This document shows, one piece after another, positions 32,580 through 40,033 of a DNA stretch of 41,152 nucleotides. Position 1 is the stretch's first letter, and each line of letters opens with the position of its first letter. The DNA comes from JARYMI01 sp037444845 (GTDB taxonomy: Bacteria; Acidobacteriota; Aminicenantia; Aminicenantales; UBA8522). The notes under the pieces are model-generated. The model saw nothing but the letters and a program-made list of their open reading frames with translations. It made no database searches and was not told the origin of the DNA. A program made the position numbers and the translations under genes. The DNA lies in the NCBI GenBank assembly GCA_037444845.1, contig JBBILQ010000019.1, positions 1 to 41,152 of the forward strand, in the 5' to 3' direction.

Positions 32580-32587
32580 AGACCTTC

Positions 32588-34756
32588 TTATCTCTTGATA
32601 CCGGCCAGGTTGAGGAAGAAGGCGTATTCGAGTGCAGTCTCCTTGTACCGGCGGAACCGGCCAGAAGCGCCGCTGTGACCGGTCTCCATGTTGGTGTAGA
32701 GAAAGAGAGGGTCCTTATCTGTTTTCATGGCCCTGAGCTTGGCCACCCACTTGGCCGGCTCCCAGAACTGGACCTGGGAGTCGTGCAACCCTGTCGTCAC
32801 CAGAAGGGCTGGGTAATCCTTGGCTTCAACATTATCATAAGGAGAATAAGAGAGCATGTAATCGTAGTATTCTTTGTAGTTCGGGTTTCCCCATTCGTCA
32901 TACTCGTTAGTGGTTAACGGGATGCTCGGGTCGAGCATGGTCGTGATGACGTCGACCCAGGGCACAGCTGCGACGATGCCCTTGAAGATGTCTGGCCGCA
33001 TGTTGACGACCGCGCCCATGAGCAGGCCTCCCGCGCTGCCGCCCATGGCGAAAAGTTTTTCCGGCCGGGTGAATTTTTCGGCAATCAGGTATTCAGCGCA
33101 GGCAATGAAATCGGTGAAGGTGTTTTTCTTTTTCAGCAGCTTCCCATCCTCGTACCAGGCGCGGCCCATCTCCTGCCCGCCCCGGATATGGGCGATGGCG
33201 TAGATGAACCCGCGGTCAAGGAGACTGAGGCGGGCCGAGCTGAAGTTAGGGTCTGTGCTGGAGCCGTATGAACCGTATCCGTAAAGAAGCAGCGGGTTGT
33301 CTCCGTTTTTCTGGACCCCTTTTCTATAAACCAAAGAAATCGGGACTTTGACTCCATCCGAGGCGACGGCTGAGAGTCTTTCGGCGTGGTAATCTGCCGA
33401 GTTAAAACCGCCCAAGACTTCTTGCTGCTTCATTAATATCTTCTCTTTTGTCCCCATGTTGTAGTCAAACGTCGAGTTGGGGGTTGTCAAGGATGAGTAG
33501 TCGAAGCGCAACCAATCCGTCTCAAACTCCGGGTTTTGGCCGATCGAGGCCGTGTAAGCTTCCTCGCCAAAATCGAGATAATGTTCCGACTTGTCCTGCC
33601 AGCGAACGAGGCGCAGTTGGGTCAGGCCGGCCGAACGCTCTTCCACGACAAGAAAATTATCGAAGACCTCGAAATCCTCGAGCAGAGTATCGCTGCGGTG
33701 CGGGATGATTTCGACCCAGTTTTCTTTGGTCGCTCTTTCTACTGGAGTCTCCATGAGGCGGAAATTCTTGGCCTGATCATTGGTACGAATGTAAAATTTT
33801 TCTTTAAAGTGTTCGACAGAATACTCAAGCTCCCGTTCTCGCGGCTGGATGACCTTGAATTCTCCGCCGGGATTATCCGCATCGATGAACCAGAACTCTG
33901 TCGACAGGGTGCTGTCGCAGGCGATGAACAGAAACTTTTTTGATTTCGATTTATAAACATACGCGTTAAACGTTTCGTCCTTTTCGACAAAAACCTCCTT
34001 GTCTGCGGCGGGGTCAGATCCCAGGACATGTTTCATGACTTTGAATGGACGAAGCGTCGTCGTGTCCTTCAGGGTGTAGAAGACTGTTTTGTTGTCGTTG
34101 GCCCAGGCCGCCTGGCCGATGGTGTTGGGAATCTCATCTGGAAGGGTTTCGCCCGTTGTCAGGTTTTTAAATCGGATGGTGTAAAGGCGACGGCTGACCG
34201 TATCTGTGCCGTAAGCGATGAGGTTATTGTCGGCGCTTACCGTAAGCCCAGCCACATGAAAATAGGCGTGCCCTTCTGCTAAGGTGTTGACGTTTAGCAG
34301 GACTTCCTCGGCTGCCTCCAGGCTGCCTTTTTTTCGGCAGTAGACGGGATATTCTTTTCCTTCTTCAAAGCGCGTGTAGTAATAGTATCCTTGGAAGCGG
34401 TAGGGAACGGACATATCCGTCTGCTTGATTCGCCCGATGATTTCTTTGTAAAGGGCTTCCTGCAGAGCCTCCGTAGGCTTCATGACCGCTTTGAGATAAT
34501 CGTTCTCAGCCTTGAGGTATTCGATGACCTTAGGATTCTCCCGCTCCCGTAGCCAATAATAGAAATCGACGCGGGTCTGACCGTGAGCAGTGAGCTCCTG
34601 CCCGATTTTCTCGGCTATCGGCGGTTTAGGCGCGACTTCAGCCTTACGGCAGGAGGCGCTGCTCAGAATAAGGGCAAGAATGAGAAACAGGCCAGCCGAG
34701 AAGGCCGAAGTCAGACGGAATAGTTTCTTGTGAGGACCATTCTTGCTGTGATTCAT
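32588..34756 (-). CDS. ptrB: Oligopeptidase B (S9A) with lipoprotein signal
   Basis: 722 residues from ATG 34756 (AAGGAG upstream). The in-frame extension of 74 codons runs back into repeat sequence and is not credible. The N-terminal hydrophobic stretch ends in 'LSSASC' (Cys36), a plausible lipobox. The propeller domain contains the oligopeptidase-B pattern ('YYWLRERENPKVIEYLKAEN', 'YYTRFEEGKEYPVYCR'). The hydrolase triad is Ser574 in 'GGSAGG', Asp659 in 'GLHDSQV' and His694 in 'ETGHSGASGR'. Oligopeptidase B usually cleaves after Lys/Arg in short peptides and is cytosolic in well-studied species, so the predicted membrane anchoring is notable. Upstream lies the 491-bp non-coding region. Confidence 0.92.
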   Translation of the reverse strand: MNHSKNGPHKKLFRLTSAFSAGLFLILALILSSASCRKAEVAPKPPIAEKIGQELTAHGQTRVDFYYWLRERENPKVIEYLKAENDYLKAVMKPTEALQEALYKEIIGRIKQTDMSVPYRFQGYYYYTRFEEGKEYPVYCRKKGSLEAAEEVLLNVNTLAEGHAYFHVAGLTVSADNNLIAYGTDTVSRRLYTIRFKNLTTGETLPDEIPNTIGQAAWANDNKTVFYTLKDTTTLRPFKVMKHVLGSDPAADKEVFVEKDETFNAYVYKSKSKKFLFIACDSTLSTEFWFIDADNPGGEFKVIQPRERELEYSVEHFKEKFYIRTNDQAKNFRLMETPVERATKENWVEIIPHRSDTLLEDFEVFDNFLVVEERSAGLTQLRLVRWQDKSEHYLDFGEEAYTASIGQNPEFETDWLRFDYSSLTTPNSTFDYNMGTKEKILMKQQEVLGGFNSADYHAERLSAVASDGVKVPISLVYRKGVQKNGDNPLLLYGYGSYGSSTDPNFSSARLSLLDRGFIYAIAHIRGGQEMGRAWYEDGKLLKKKNTFTDFIACAEYLIAEKFTRPEKLFAMGGSAGGLLMGAVVNMRPDIFKGIVAAVPWVDVITTMLDPSIPLTTNEYDEWGNPNYKEYYDYMLSYSPYDNVEAKDYPALLVTTGLHDSQVQFWEPAKWVAKLRAMKTDKDPLFLYTNMETGHSGASGRFRRYKETALEYAFFLNLAGIKR

Positions 34757-34869
34757 GATGTTCTCCTTTCTTGAAGAGACAAAGGTTGTATCATTGTTGA
34801 TGCCGACTGTCAATCGCTGCATCGCCCCCCAGATTTGCCGGTAGGAAAAGGCTATCCCTGTCATCGCGA

Positions 34870-35003
34870 GCACCCATTGGGTGCGTGGCGATCCGCCGGA
34901 GTCGTCGCGAGGAGCGAAGCGACGTGGCGATCTCAAGTTTATCCGATGAGATCCCTCGCCGGGCTCGGGACGACCCAAAGGGTCGGATTGCTTCGCTTCG
35001 CTC
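34870..35003. repeat. Composite dispersed palindromic repeat
   Basis: Four nested perfect inverted repeats occur together: GCACCCA/TGGGTGC (34870-34884), GAGCGAAGCGA (34912-34922) with TCGCTTCGCTC (34993-35003), GATCTCA (34929-34935) with TGAGATC (34947-34953), and CGACCC/GGGTCG (34971-34985). The 'GAGGAGCGAAGCGACGTGGCGATCTC' layout is the one I recall from non-coding repeats found in many unrelated bacterial genomes. Read as protein on the minus strand it gives the spurious 'CERSEAI' peptide. It lies upstream of the oligopeptidase B gene and contains no convincing gene. Confidence 0.75.
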
Positions 35004-35093
35004 GCAAAGACAATTTTCTAACGGCAATTTCGAGTCGCCCCGATAGAAACTTCTCATTGAGCGGAATAGCTTGGGCTTCCATAAAAATGGCTT

Positions 35094-35241
35094 TATAAGC
35101 CAACGCCCGATGGGTGGTGCGGTTCGGGGGCCCCTCGCCGCCCCGAGCGTTTGATGCCGTTGATCTGCCGACTTGATGATAAACAGGATAGTCCGCGAGG
35201 AGGCGCCGGGGGTGAACCGCGACAGGACCCGTCGGGTGTTG
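35094..35241 (+). ncRNA. Candidate structured RNA of about 140 nt
   Basis: CAACGCCCGATGGGT (35101-35115) pairs along all 15 positions with ACCCGTCGGGTGTTG (35227-35241), counting two G-U pairs; both wobbles are permitted only in plus-strand RNA (minus-strand RNA would have A-C mismatches). Inside, GCGGTTC (35119-35125) pairs with GAACCGC (35214-35220) across a 3x6 internal loop. Further G/C-rich pairing is possible between 35131-35139 and 35195-35210. A -10-like TATAAG (35094-35099) with a poor -35 (TTGGGC) 17 bp upstream could start it near 35106. It does not match SRP, RNase P, tmRNA or 6S signatures that I know. It could instead be another palindromic repeat. The rest of the 34757-35247 gap shows no gene. 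Confidence 0.4.
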
Positions 35242-35247
35242 CTATCC

Positions 35248-36681
35248 TTATAGCGATAATTCTTTGACGAAAATATTCCGGAAATAGACGGGCGACAGGC
35301 TGTCGTGGTTCTGCAATCCGATGTACCCTTCTCGGGCAAAGTCCCTCACTTTTCCCTTTGGCTCTGCCTTCCAGTCAACGACGAGGGAGCCGTTCAATTC
35401 GACCTGGATATGGTTGCCCTGAAAGGTAATCTTCAGGTGGTTCCATTCTCCGGTCGGGTTCGCTGCGTCGCTGCGCGGCGGCTCGGCGTCAAAAACCGCG
35501 CCCGTTTTATGAATTCCTTCTCCGGCATCGTTGATCTGAATTTCGAAGGAATGATAGATGTATTCATCGCTCGTCGGGACATCCGGGACGCGGAGGAAGA
35601 CGCCTGAGTTCGTGTTTTTCTCTGCGCAACGGTACTCGACCTCGAGGATGAAATCCCTGTATCTTTTGGCGCTGTACCAGAAAAGACCCATCCCTCCCTG
35701 AGATTTAAGAATACCCTCTTTCTCATCAAGCTCAAAATGGCCGGGACCGTAGTGGTTCCAGCCGTGGTTGGAATACCGGCCGCGGCTTCTTTTTAAAATT
35801 TCCTCATAACCCTCGAAATAGGTCATTTTCCGGATGAAGTCGATGCCGGCGCTAATCGCGGGCTCTGGCGTCAGGGCTTCTGCCTCGTTTTCATATTCAA
35901 TTGTCAGGAAGCCGGCATAATTCTGGAGAGTCAGCTCAGCCAGGATGTCGCGGATGTTGGCTTTCCCTTTTCCGAACGCCACATCATCCACACCCTGGCC
36001 GGTGCAGAAATCGCTCCTGTCCTTTAGGTGGACGTCGATAATGCGGCCGCTGAGGAGCCGGAGCGCTTCCGCGGGAACGCGCAACCCCCTCATCCAGTGG
36101 CCTGTGTCAGCGCACGCTCCGATCCGGCTGTCCAGGGCCGCGATTTTTTCCAATACGGCCTCCGGCTTGGCGTACCGGGTCGGCTCCGGATGGTTATGAA
36201 TGGCAATCTTGATGTCATACTCTTTGACCAATTTTTCCAGAATAGGAAAGTCTTCTGCCTGAGGCTCTGTCACGATGACCTGGATTCCCATCTTCCTGGC
36301 AAAATCAAAAACCCGGCGCATGCTTCCCTCGGTCCGGCCGACATCGACAACTCCGTAGCTAACGACTTCCAGTCCGGCGCGATCGAGGGCCTGGCGGACT
36401 TCGGCGATCTGGGCGTCGGTCATCGTGTGGTCAAAACGGACGTGCTTATCCACGGCAGAGAGCGGCTGTCCCGGATACGCCTGAAGGTACGTGACGCCAA
36501 GTGCCCTGGTTTTTTCGACAGCCTCCAGAAAGGTGAATTTCCGGTAGGTCCAGCACTGCATGGCCAGCGGGAATTTTTTTATCCTTACTCCGGCATAATC
36601 GTCTTTATATTGAACCCCTGCGTTTCCGACGACAAGACTCATGGAAATAACGCTCAAAAATAAAAAGCCCGTTTTTTTCAT
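35248..36681 (-). CDS. Secreted TIM-barrel sugar isomerase/epimerase fused to DUF1080 domain
   Basis: 477 residues with a signal peptide (1 to about 22) and AAGGAGG before ATG 36681. Residues about 35-285 are a xylose-isomerase-like TIM barrel, with blocks 'KIAIHNHPEP', 'GACADTGHW' and 'IIDVHLKD' and a terminal 'FLTIEYENE', matching metal-binding Glu/Asp/His positions of the family. Residues about 300-477 are a DUF1080 (3-keto-disaccharide hydrolase) jelly roll, with 'WYSAKRYRDFILEVEYR', 'NSGVFLR' and 'GYIGLQNH'. I know such fusions from secreted carbohydrate-degrading proteins of Bacteroidetes and Planctomycetes. It probably acts on oxidised (3-keto) sugars outside the cytoplasm. Its start is 51 bp after the PilZ gene end, so the two may be co-transcribed. 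Confidence 0.88.
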   Translation of the reverse strand: MKKTGFLFLSVISMSLVVGNAGVQYKDDYAGVRIKKFPLAMQCWTYRKFTFLEAVEKTRALGVTYLQAYPGQPLSAVDKHVRFDHTMTDAQIAEVRQALDRAGLEVVSYGVVDVGRTEGSMRRVFDFARKMGIQVIVTEPQAEDFPILEKLVKEYDIKIAIHNHPEPTRYAKPEAVLEKIAALDSRIGACADTGHWMRGLRVPAEALRLLSGRIIDVHLKDRSDFCTGQGVDDVAFGKGKANIRDILAELTLQNYAGFLTIEYENEAEALTPEPAISAGIDFIRKMTYFEGYEEILKRSRGRYSNHGWNHYGPGHFELDEKEGILKSQGGMGLFWYSAKRYRDFILEVEYRCAEKNTNSGVFLRVPDVPTSDEYIYHSFEIQINDAGEGIHKTGAVFDAEPPRSDAANPTGEWNHLKITFQGNHIQVELNGSLVVDWKAEPKGKVRDFAREGYIGLQNHDSLSPVYFRNIFVKELSL

Positions 36682-36732
36682 GATTCCTCCTTGATTGAAC
36701 GAGTCGATATTTTCAGCTCTGCCAAGGACAGG

Positions 36733-37113
36733 TCATCCTTTATAGATATGTTCGAGCAGGTCCATGATCGACCGGATGGGCGTCTCCACGAATTCCACCC
36801 CTATTTCGTAGGCCTCTCCCGCGGCCGGTTTGCTGACCCATCTGACCTTGCCCTTTGCCTGGATCAACTTGCCTGTTCTCCGTGACTGCAGCTTGATATC
36901 GACAATGGCGCCGGGCACGTAACGAATCTCAGACTGGAACTTTAACCCGCCCGGCGAGGCGTTTCTGGCCCTGGCCTGGTAAACTCTCTTTCCCATCCTT
37001 GTGTCATCGGGGTCTGTGTATTCGATGACAATCTCGCTCGAGTCTTCCTGCCGCGGCTCTTTTCGCCTGTCCTCAAGTTTTTTCCTTTTTTTGGCTTTCT
37101 TTTTCCAGAACAT
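36733..37113 (-). CDS. PilZ domain protein (second copy)
   Basis: 126 residues, a single PilZ domain preceded by a very basic 'KKKAKKRKKLEDRRKEPR' N-terminus. The RxxxR signature is in 'RRKEPR' (about 17-22) and the second motif 'NASPGG' is near residue 50, with Asn in place of the first Asp of '(D/N)xSxxG'. 'YEIGVEFVETP' closes the barrel. It is distinct in sequence from the other PilZ protein, so not a recent duplication. GAGGGG precedes ATG 37113. It probably reports c-di-GMP level to an unknown partner; a link to the downstream sugar-enzyme gene is only positional. Confidence 0.87.
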   Translation of the reverse strand: MFWKKKAKKRKKLEDRRKEPRQEDSSEIVIEYTDPDDTRMGKRVYQARARNASPGGLKFQSEIRYVPGAIVDIKLQSRRTGKLIQAKGKVRWVSKPAAGEAYEIGVEFVETPIRSIMDLLEHIYKG

Positions 37114-37199
37114 TATCCCCTCGAGTCCGTCCTAAAAGTAAACCAGTCCACAGCAAAATGCAACTGTTTTTTTCTGTGATCACGAAGAAAACAAACGGC

Positions 37200-37228
37200 T
37201 TGACTTATGCCCTGAGCGCGGATAAGAT
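37200..37228 (+). promoter_or_regulatory. Promoter of the permease operon
   Basis: TTGACT (37200-37205) lies 17 bp from TAAGAT (37223-37228). The predicted start is near 37235, only about 10 nt before ATG 37246, so the message would be nearly leaderless, and no Shine-Dalgarno sequence is seen. TTG 37237 would be essentially leaderless. Confidence 0.6.
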
Positions 37229-37245
37229 GGCCAAGATTGACATCC

Positions 37246-38559
37246 ATGTCCGGACAGATAGGGATCATCTTGGGGGTGATGGTCCTTGCTTACGGTATTG
37301 CCAAGGCAGCTAAACTCTCCGTCGAGATCAGCATGTTTCTTTCCGCCCTGGCAGGCGGAGTTGGCGGCGCTTTCGTCGGGACTCCTCCCCTCACCCAGCT
37401 CTTCCGGCATCTTGTCGAGGGGTCGTTCACCTACCTGGATGTGATCCTTGTCTTTTCGACAGCCACGATTTTCATGGCCATTATCAGCGAATCCGGCGGA
37501 GTGAATTATGTCGTCCGGGCCACGGTGCGCTATTTTTATAACAAAAGAATCATTGCCCTGCTCTTGCTGATGATCATCATCCTCATCCCGGGCGCGCTGA
37601 CCGGAGCGGGAAGCATTTCGCTCCTCGTCGTCGGAGCTCCCGTAGCCATGGCCTTAGGGTTGCTGGGCATTCACAGGAGAAGAGTTGCCGCTATCCTGTT
37701 TATCGTCGCCGGGCTGAGTGCGGCTGCGCCGCCCGTGAACATCTGGGCCATGATCCTGACGGCCGGGACAGCCATTCCCTACGTCGGGTTCGAATTGCCC
37801 TTAGGCATCCCTGTCCTGCTGCTGGGGACATTCACTGTCCTGGTCCTGGGGCTCCGGAAACAGGCTGCGACGAGTTTTGAAGAGGCCCTCAAGGGAATGC
37901 CCGAGGTTCCGGCCAAGATGAGCTGGTGGCGGGTTCTCATTCCCTTCCTCGTCTTTTTCGGGTCTGTCCTGGCCTACCGCATCTGGCCTTTCCGTTTCCC
38001 GGTCCTTGGTTTGCCGCTCGAATTCACACTCTCGGCAGTGGCGGCTTGGGTTGTGAGCCCCAAGAAGATCAACATCCTAACTCTGTCTCGCGATACGGTC
38101 AAACGCCTTCTCCCCCTTCTGGCAACGATCGTCGTTGTCGGCATGCTCCAGCAGGTCATGACCGCCACCGGCGTCCGCGGCCTCCTTTCTTTTTCTGTCA
38201 TCAGCGCACCTCTTGTGCTCCTTATCCTCTCTCTTGCCGTCGTCATTCCCGTTTCAGAAGGCGTTCTGACCTACGGCGCTGCTGCCGTGATCGGCATTCC
38301 GCTCATCTGGTACCTGGATTCGATCGGGTTTCATGCCACTGTGGCCATCGCCGGCCTGACCCTTCTCTGGCCCTTGGGAGATGGCCTGCCTCCGACAGCC
38401 CTGATCGGCCGGCTGAGCGTGATGGTTTCAGAGTATAAAGAATCGTACTGGACCTTCTTAAGAAGCGCCTGGCTCCCCTGGCTTCTGATCACAATCGTCG
38501 GCATCCTGATGGTCGTCTTCAGCGCCAGGCTGGAATTCCTGGTGCGGTGGAGCATGTGA
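37246..38559 (+). CDS. Multi-pass permease, ion transporter (IT)/TRAP large-subunit-like
   Basis: 437 residues from ATG 37246 (TTG 37237 in frame is the alternative). About eleven to twelve hydrophobic helices cover nearly the whole length. Two half-repeats can be seen: 'PGALTGAGSISLLVVGAPVAMALG' (about 113-136) and a later 'VSEGVLTYGAAAVIGIP' region, with Pro/Gly-rich re-entrant segments 'AAPPVNIW' and 'GDGLPPTA'. This pattern is typical of IT-superfamily carriers such as DctM, CitM or GntP. No TRAP binding protein or small DctQ subunit gene is present in recognisable form. Substrate is probably an organic anion. The stop codon overlaps the region of the next start (TGAATG), implying coupled translation with the 49-residue protein. 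Confidence 0.8.
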   Translation: MSGQIGIILGVMVLAYGIAKAAKLSVEISMFLSALAGGVGGAFVGTPPLTQLFRHLVEGSFTYLDVILVFSTATIFMAIISESGGVNYVVRATVRYFYNKRIIALLLLMIIILIPGALTGAGSISLLVVGAPVAMALGLLGIHRRRVAAILFIVAGLSAAAPPVNIWAMILTAGTAIPYVGFELPLGIPVLLLGTFTVLVLGLRKQAATSFEEALKGMPEVPAKMSWWRVLIPFLVFFGSVLAYRIWPFRFPVLGLPLEFTLSAVAAWVVSPKKINILTLSRDTVKRLLPLLATIVVVGMLQQVMTATGVRGLLSFSVISAPLVLLILSLAVVIPVSEGVLTYGAAAVIGIPLIWYLDSIGFHATVAIAGLTLLWPLGDGLPPTALIGRLSVMVSEYKESYWTFLRSAWLPWLLITIVGILMVVFSARLEFLVRWSM

Positions 38560-38709
38560 ATGGTGATGATTTTCTATTATGTCATCAGCGCTTTCCTGGC
38601 TATCTTGCTCATCTGGAATTTTGTCCGGGAGAAGAAAAACGCCGAAGATATGGCCCTCTACCTGTTGGTCCTTGTTCCGCTCGTCCTCAGGCTTCTACGA
38701 GTGAAATAG
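38560..38709 (+). CDS. 49-residue two-helix membrane protein
   Basis: The ATG at 38560 follows directly on the permease stop TGA (38557-38559), and the frame ends with TAG 38707-38709. The product starts 'MVMIFYYVISAFLAILLIW', a first transmembrane helix (about 3-20). A charged loop 'FVREKKNAEDMA' (about 21-32) follows, then a second helix 'LYLLVLVPLVLRLL' (about 33-46) and a basic end. Such composition is very unlikely in a random frame, and the zero-gap coupling argues that it is expressed with the permease. It could be an accessory subunit of the carrier, similar in role to small TRAP subunits but much shorter. No family is recognised. Confidence 0.65.
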   Translation: MVMIFYYVISAFLAILLIWNFVREKKNAEDMALYLLVLVPLVLRLLRVK

Positions 38710-38725
38710 CCGTGGAGGCACGATC

Positions 38726-39892
38726 ATGATGAGCAGGAATTGGACCGTCAAGGCGGTTCTCCTGGTTCTCTTTCTTTTCCTGATGTTCCTGGGGGGGCTG
38801 GACCTTTACGAGCACAGGCACTTTGACATTCCCATCGTCGCCGGCCCGGGCGTAACAAAGGTCGTCAAGCTGAGTGATTACAACAAGGGGCTCACAGGCA
38901 CGACAGCCGATACCCTGGTTTTCTTCCTGGAAGGAAAGCGAGAGGGCGGCAAAGCCCTGGTCATGGCCAACACCCATGCCAACGAACCCGAGGGCATGCT
39001 GGCCGCGCTCATCATGATCGAGAACGCCGTCGTCGAAAACGGAACGCTCATCATCATCCCGCAGCTCAACCACAGCGCCAGCCGCAACACCAAGCCTGGC
39101 GACGGCTATCCGCTTTATTTTGAGATACCGACGGAGTGGGGGAAGAAGACCTTCAGGATGGGAAACCGGGATGCCTCGCCGCTGGACCAGTGGCCTGACC
39201 CGGACGTTTACATCCACTATCCCGAAAGACAGCTCCTTTCTTTCATCGATGCCCGCAACACCAACAGAACCTGGCCAGGCCGTCCTAACGGCCTGTTGAT
39301 GGAAAAAGTCACCTTTGCCGCCATGGAGATCATGCGTCAGGAAAAAGTGGACATCGCTGTGGACATCCACGGCGCTGAGACGATGTTTCCCGTCACCAAT
39401 TGCATCGTCGCTCCGGAAAAATCCCTCCGGATCGCGACCATGGCCGCCCTGACAGTCAAGGCTAAGGAGGGGTTTGACAGCCGTGTCGAACCCTCTCCAG
39501 TCGGGTTCCGGGGGCTTTCGCACAGGGAGATCGGCGACCATGCGGAGACACTGCCTTTCCTGTTAGAAGCTCCTATCCCCTTTCTCGACCAGCCCACCGG
39601 GCCTAAAACCGAGAAATTCCTCCTCGACGGAAAAGACCCCTTCCTGCTCAGCCTCTCCCGCAAAAAGAAACTCTTCGTCCCCTATGACGAGTCAGGCTGG
39701 CCGATCGAAAAAAGAGTCGGGCAGCACTGTTCACTGACTCTGGAGATCTTGCGGCAGCATGCCAAGCGAGTTCCCGGCCGGGCTGTTGAAGTCCGGGGCG
39801 TTCCGCGTTACGCGGATATCGTCGAATACGGAGTTGGCTATTATTTCCACGACCCGGCCAGAGCCGAGAAAAGCAAAATCTATCTAAACTAA
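38726..39892 (+). CDS. Membrane-anchored succinylglutamate desuccinylase/aspartoacylase-like zinc hydrolase
   Basis: 388 residues; ATG 38726 (another at 38729) is preceded by GGAGGC. A single N-terminal transmembrane helix (about 9-26) would place the enzyme outside the membrane. The M14-like zinc site is His84 and Glu87 in 'NTHANEPEG' and His215 in 'DIHGAE'; 'DARNTNRTWPG' (about 175-185) carries the conserved Asn-Arg substrate-binding pair. The family removes the acyl group from N-acyl amino acids or trims peptides. It is the third gene after the permease and the two-helix protein with 16 bp between, so the three probably act together: hydrolysis outside and uptake of a product. Confidence 0.87.
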   Translation: MMSRNWTVKAVLLVLFLFLMFLGGLDLYEHRHFDIPIVAGPGVTKVVKLSDYNKGLTGTTADTLVFFLEGKREGGKALVMANTHANEPEGMLAALIMIENAVVENGTLIIIPQLNHSASRNTKPGDGYPLYFEIPTEWGKKTFRMGNRDASPLDQWPDPDVYIHYPERQLLSFIDARNTNRTWPGRPNGLLMEKVTFAAMEIMRQEKVDIAVDIHGAETMFPVTNCIVAPEKSLRIATMAALTVKAKEGFDSRVEPSPVGFRGLSHREIGDHAETLPFLLEAPIPFLDQPTGPKTEKFLLDGKDPFLLSLSRKKKLFVPYDESGWPIEKRVGQHCSLTLEILRQHAKRVPGRAVEVRGVPRYADIVEYGVGYYFHDPARAEKSKIYLN

Positions 39893-40033
39893 AGGCCAGA
39901 ACCGAAAAGCGGTCAGGCCTGGAATTTTGCCCAAATGGATAGCTGCCGATACCCTCCAAAGACAGATTCTTTCGGGCCGGACAGCCGGAGAAGCAACTCG
40001 CTTCATCAGAGAGCATAAAAGAGGAGGCAATAA

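Noticed and set aside
35101..35241. Assignment of the structured patch to SRP RNA, RNase P, tmRNA, 6S RNA or a group II intron end
   Set aside because: Key conserved segments are missing (for example the GGAAGG/AGCAGC of SRP RNA and the GAGGAAAGUCC and ACAGAA of RNase P). The GGTGCGGTTCGGGGG stretch vaguely resembles an intron domain V arm but has no partner arm.
34791..35339. 182-codon minus-strand frame with 'CLCERSEAI'
   Set aside because: It runs through the dispersed palindromic repeat and the candidate RNA; its composition is the well-known false translation of that repeat, and it has no ribosome binding site or family similarity.
38687..39541. 284-codon minus-strand frame inside the AstE-like gene
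   Set aside because: Antisense shadow; the plus-strand frame has the full zinc motif and a ribosome binding site.
39893..39935. Imperfect hairpin AGGCC..ACCG / CGGT..GGCCT after the zinc hydrolase gene
   Set aside because: Stem is interrupted and only a short TTTT follows some bases later, so a terminator call would be weak.
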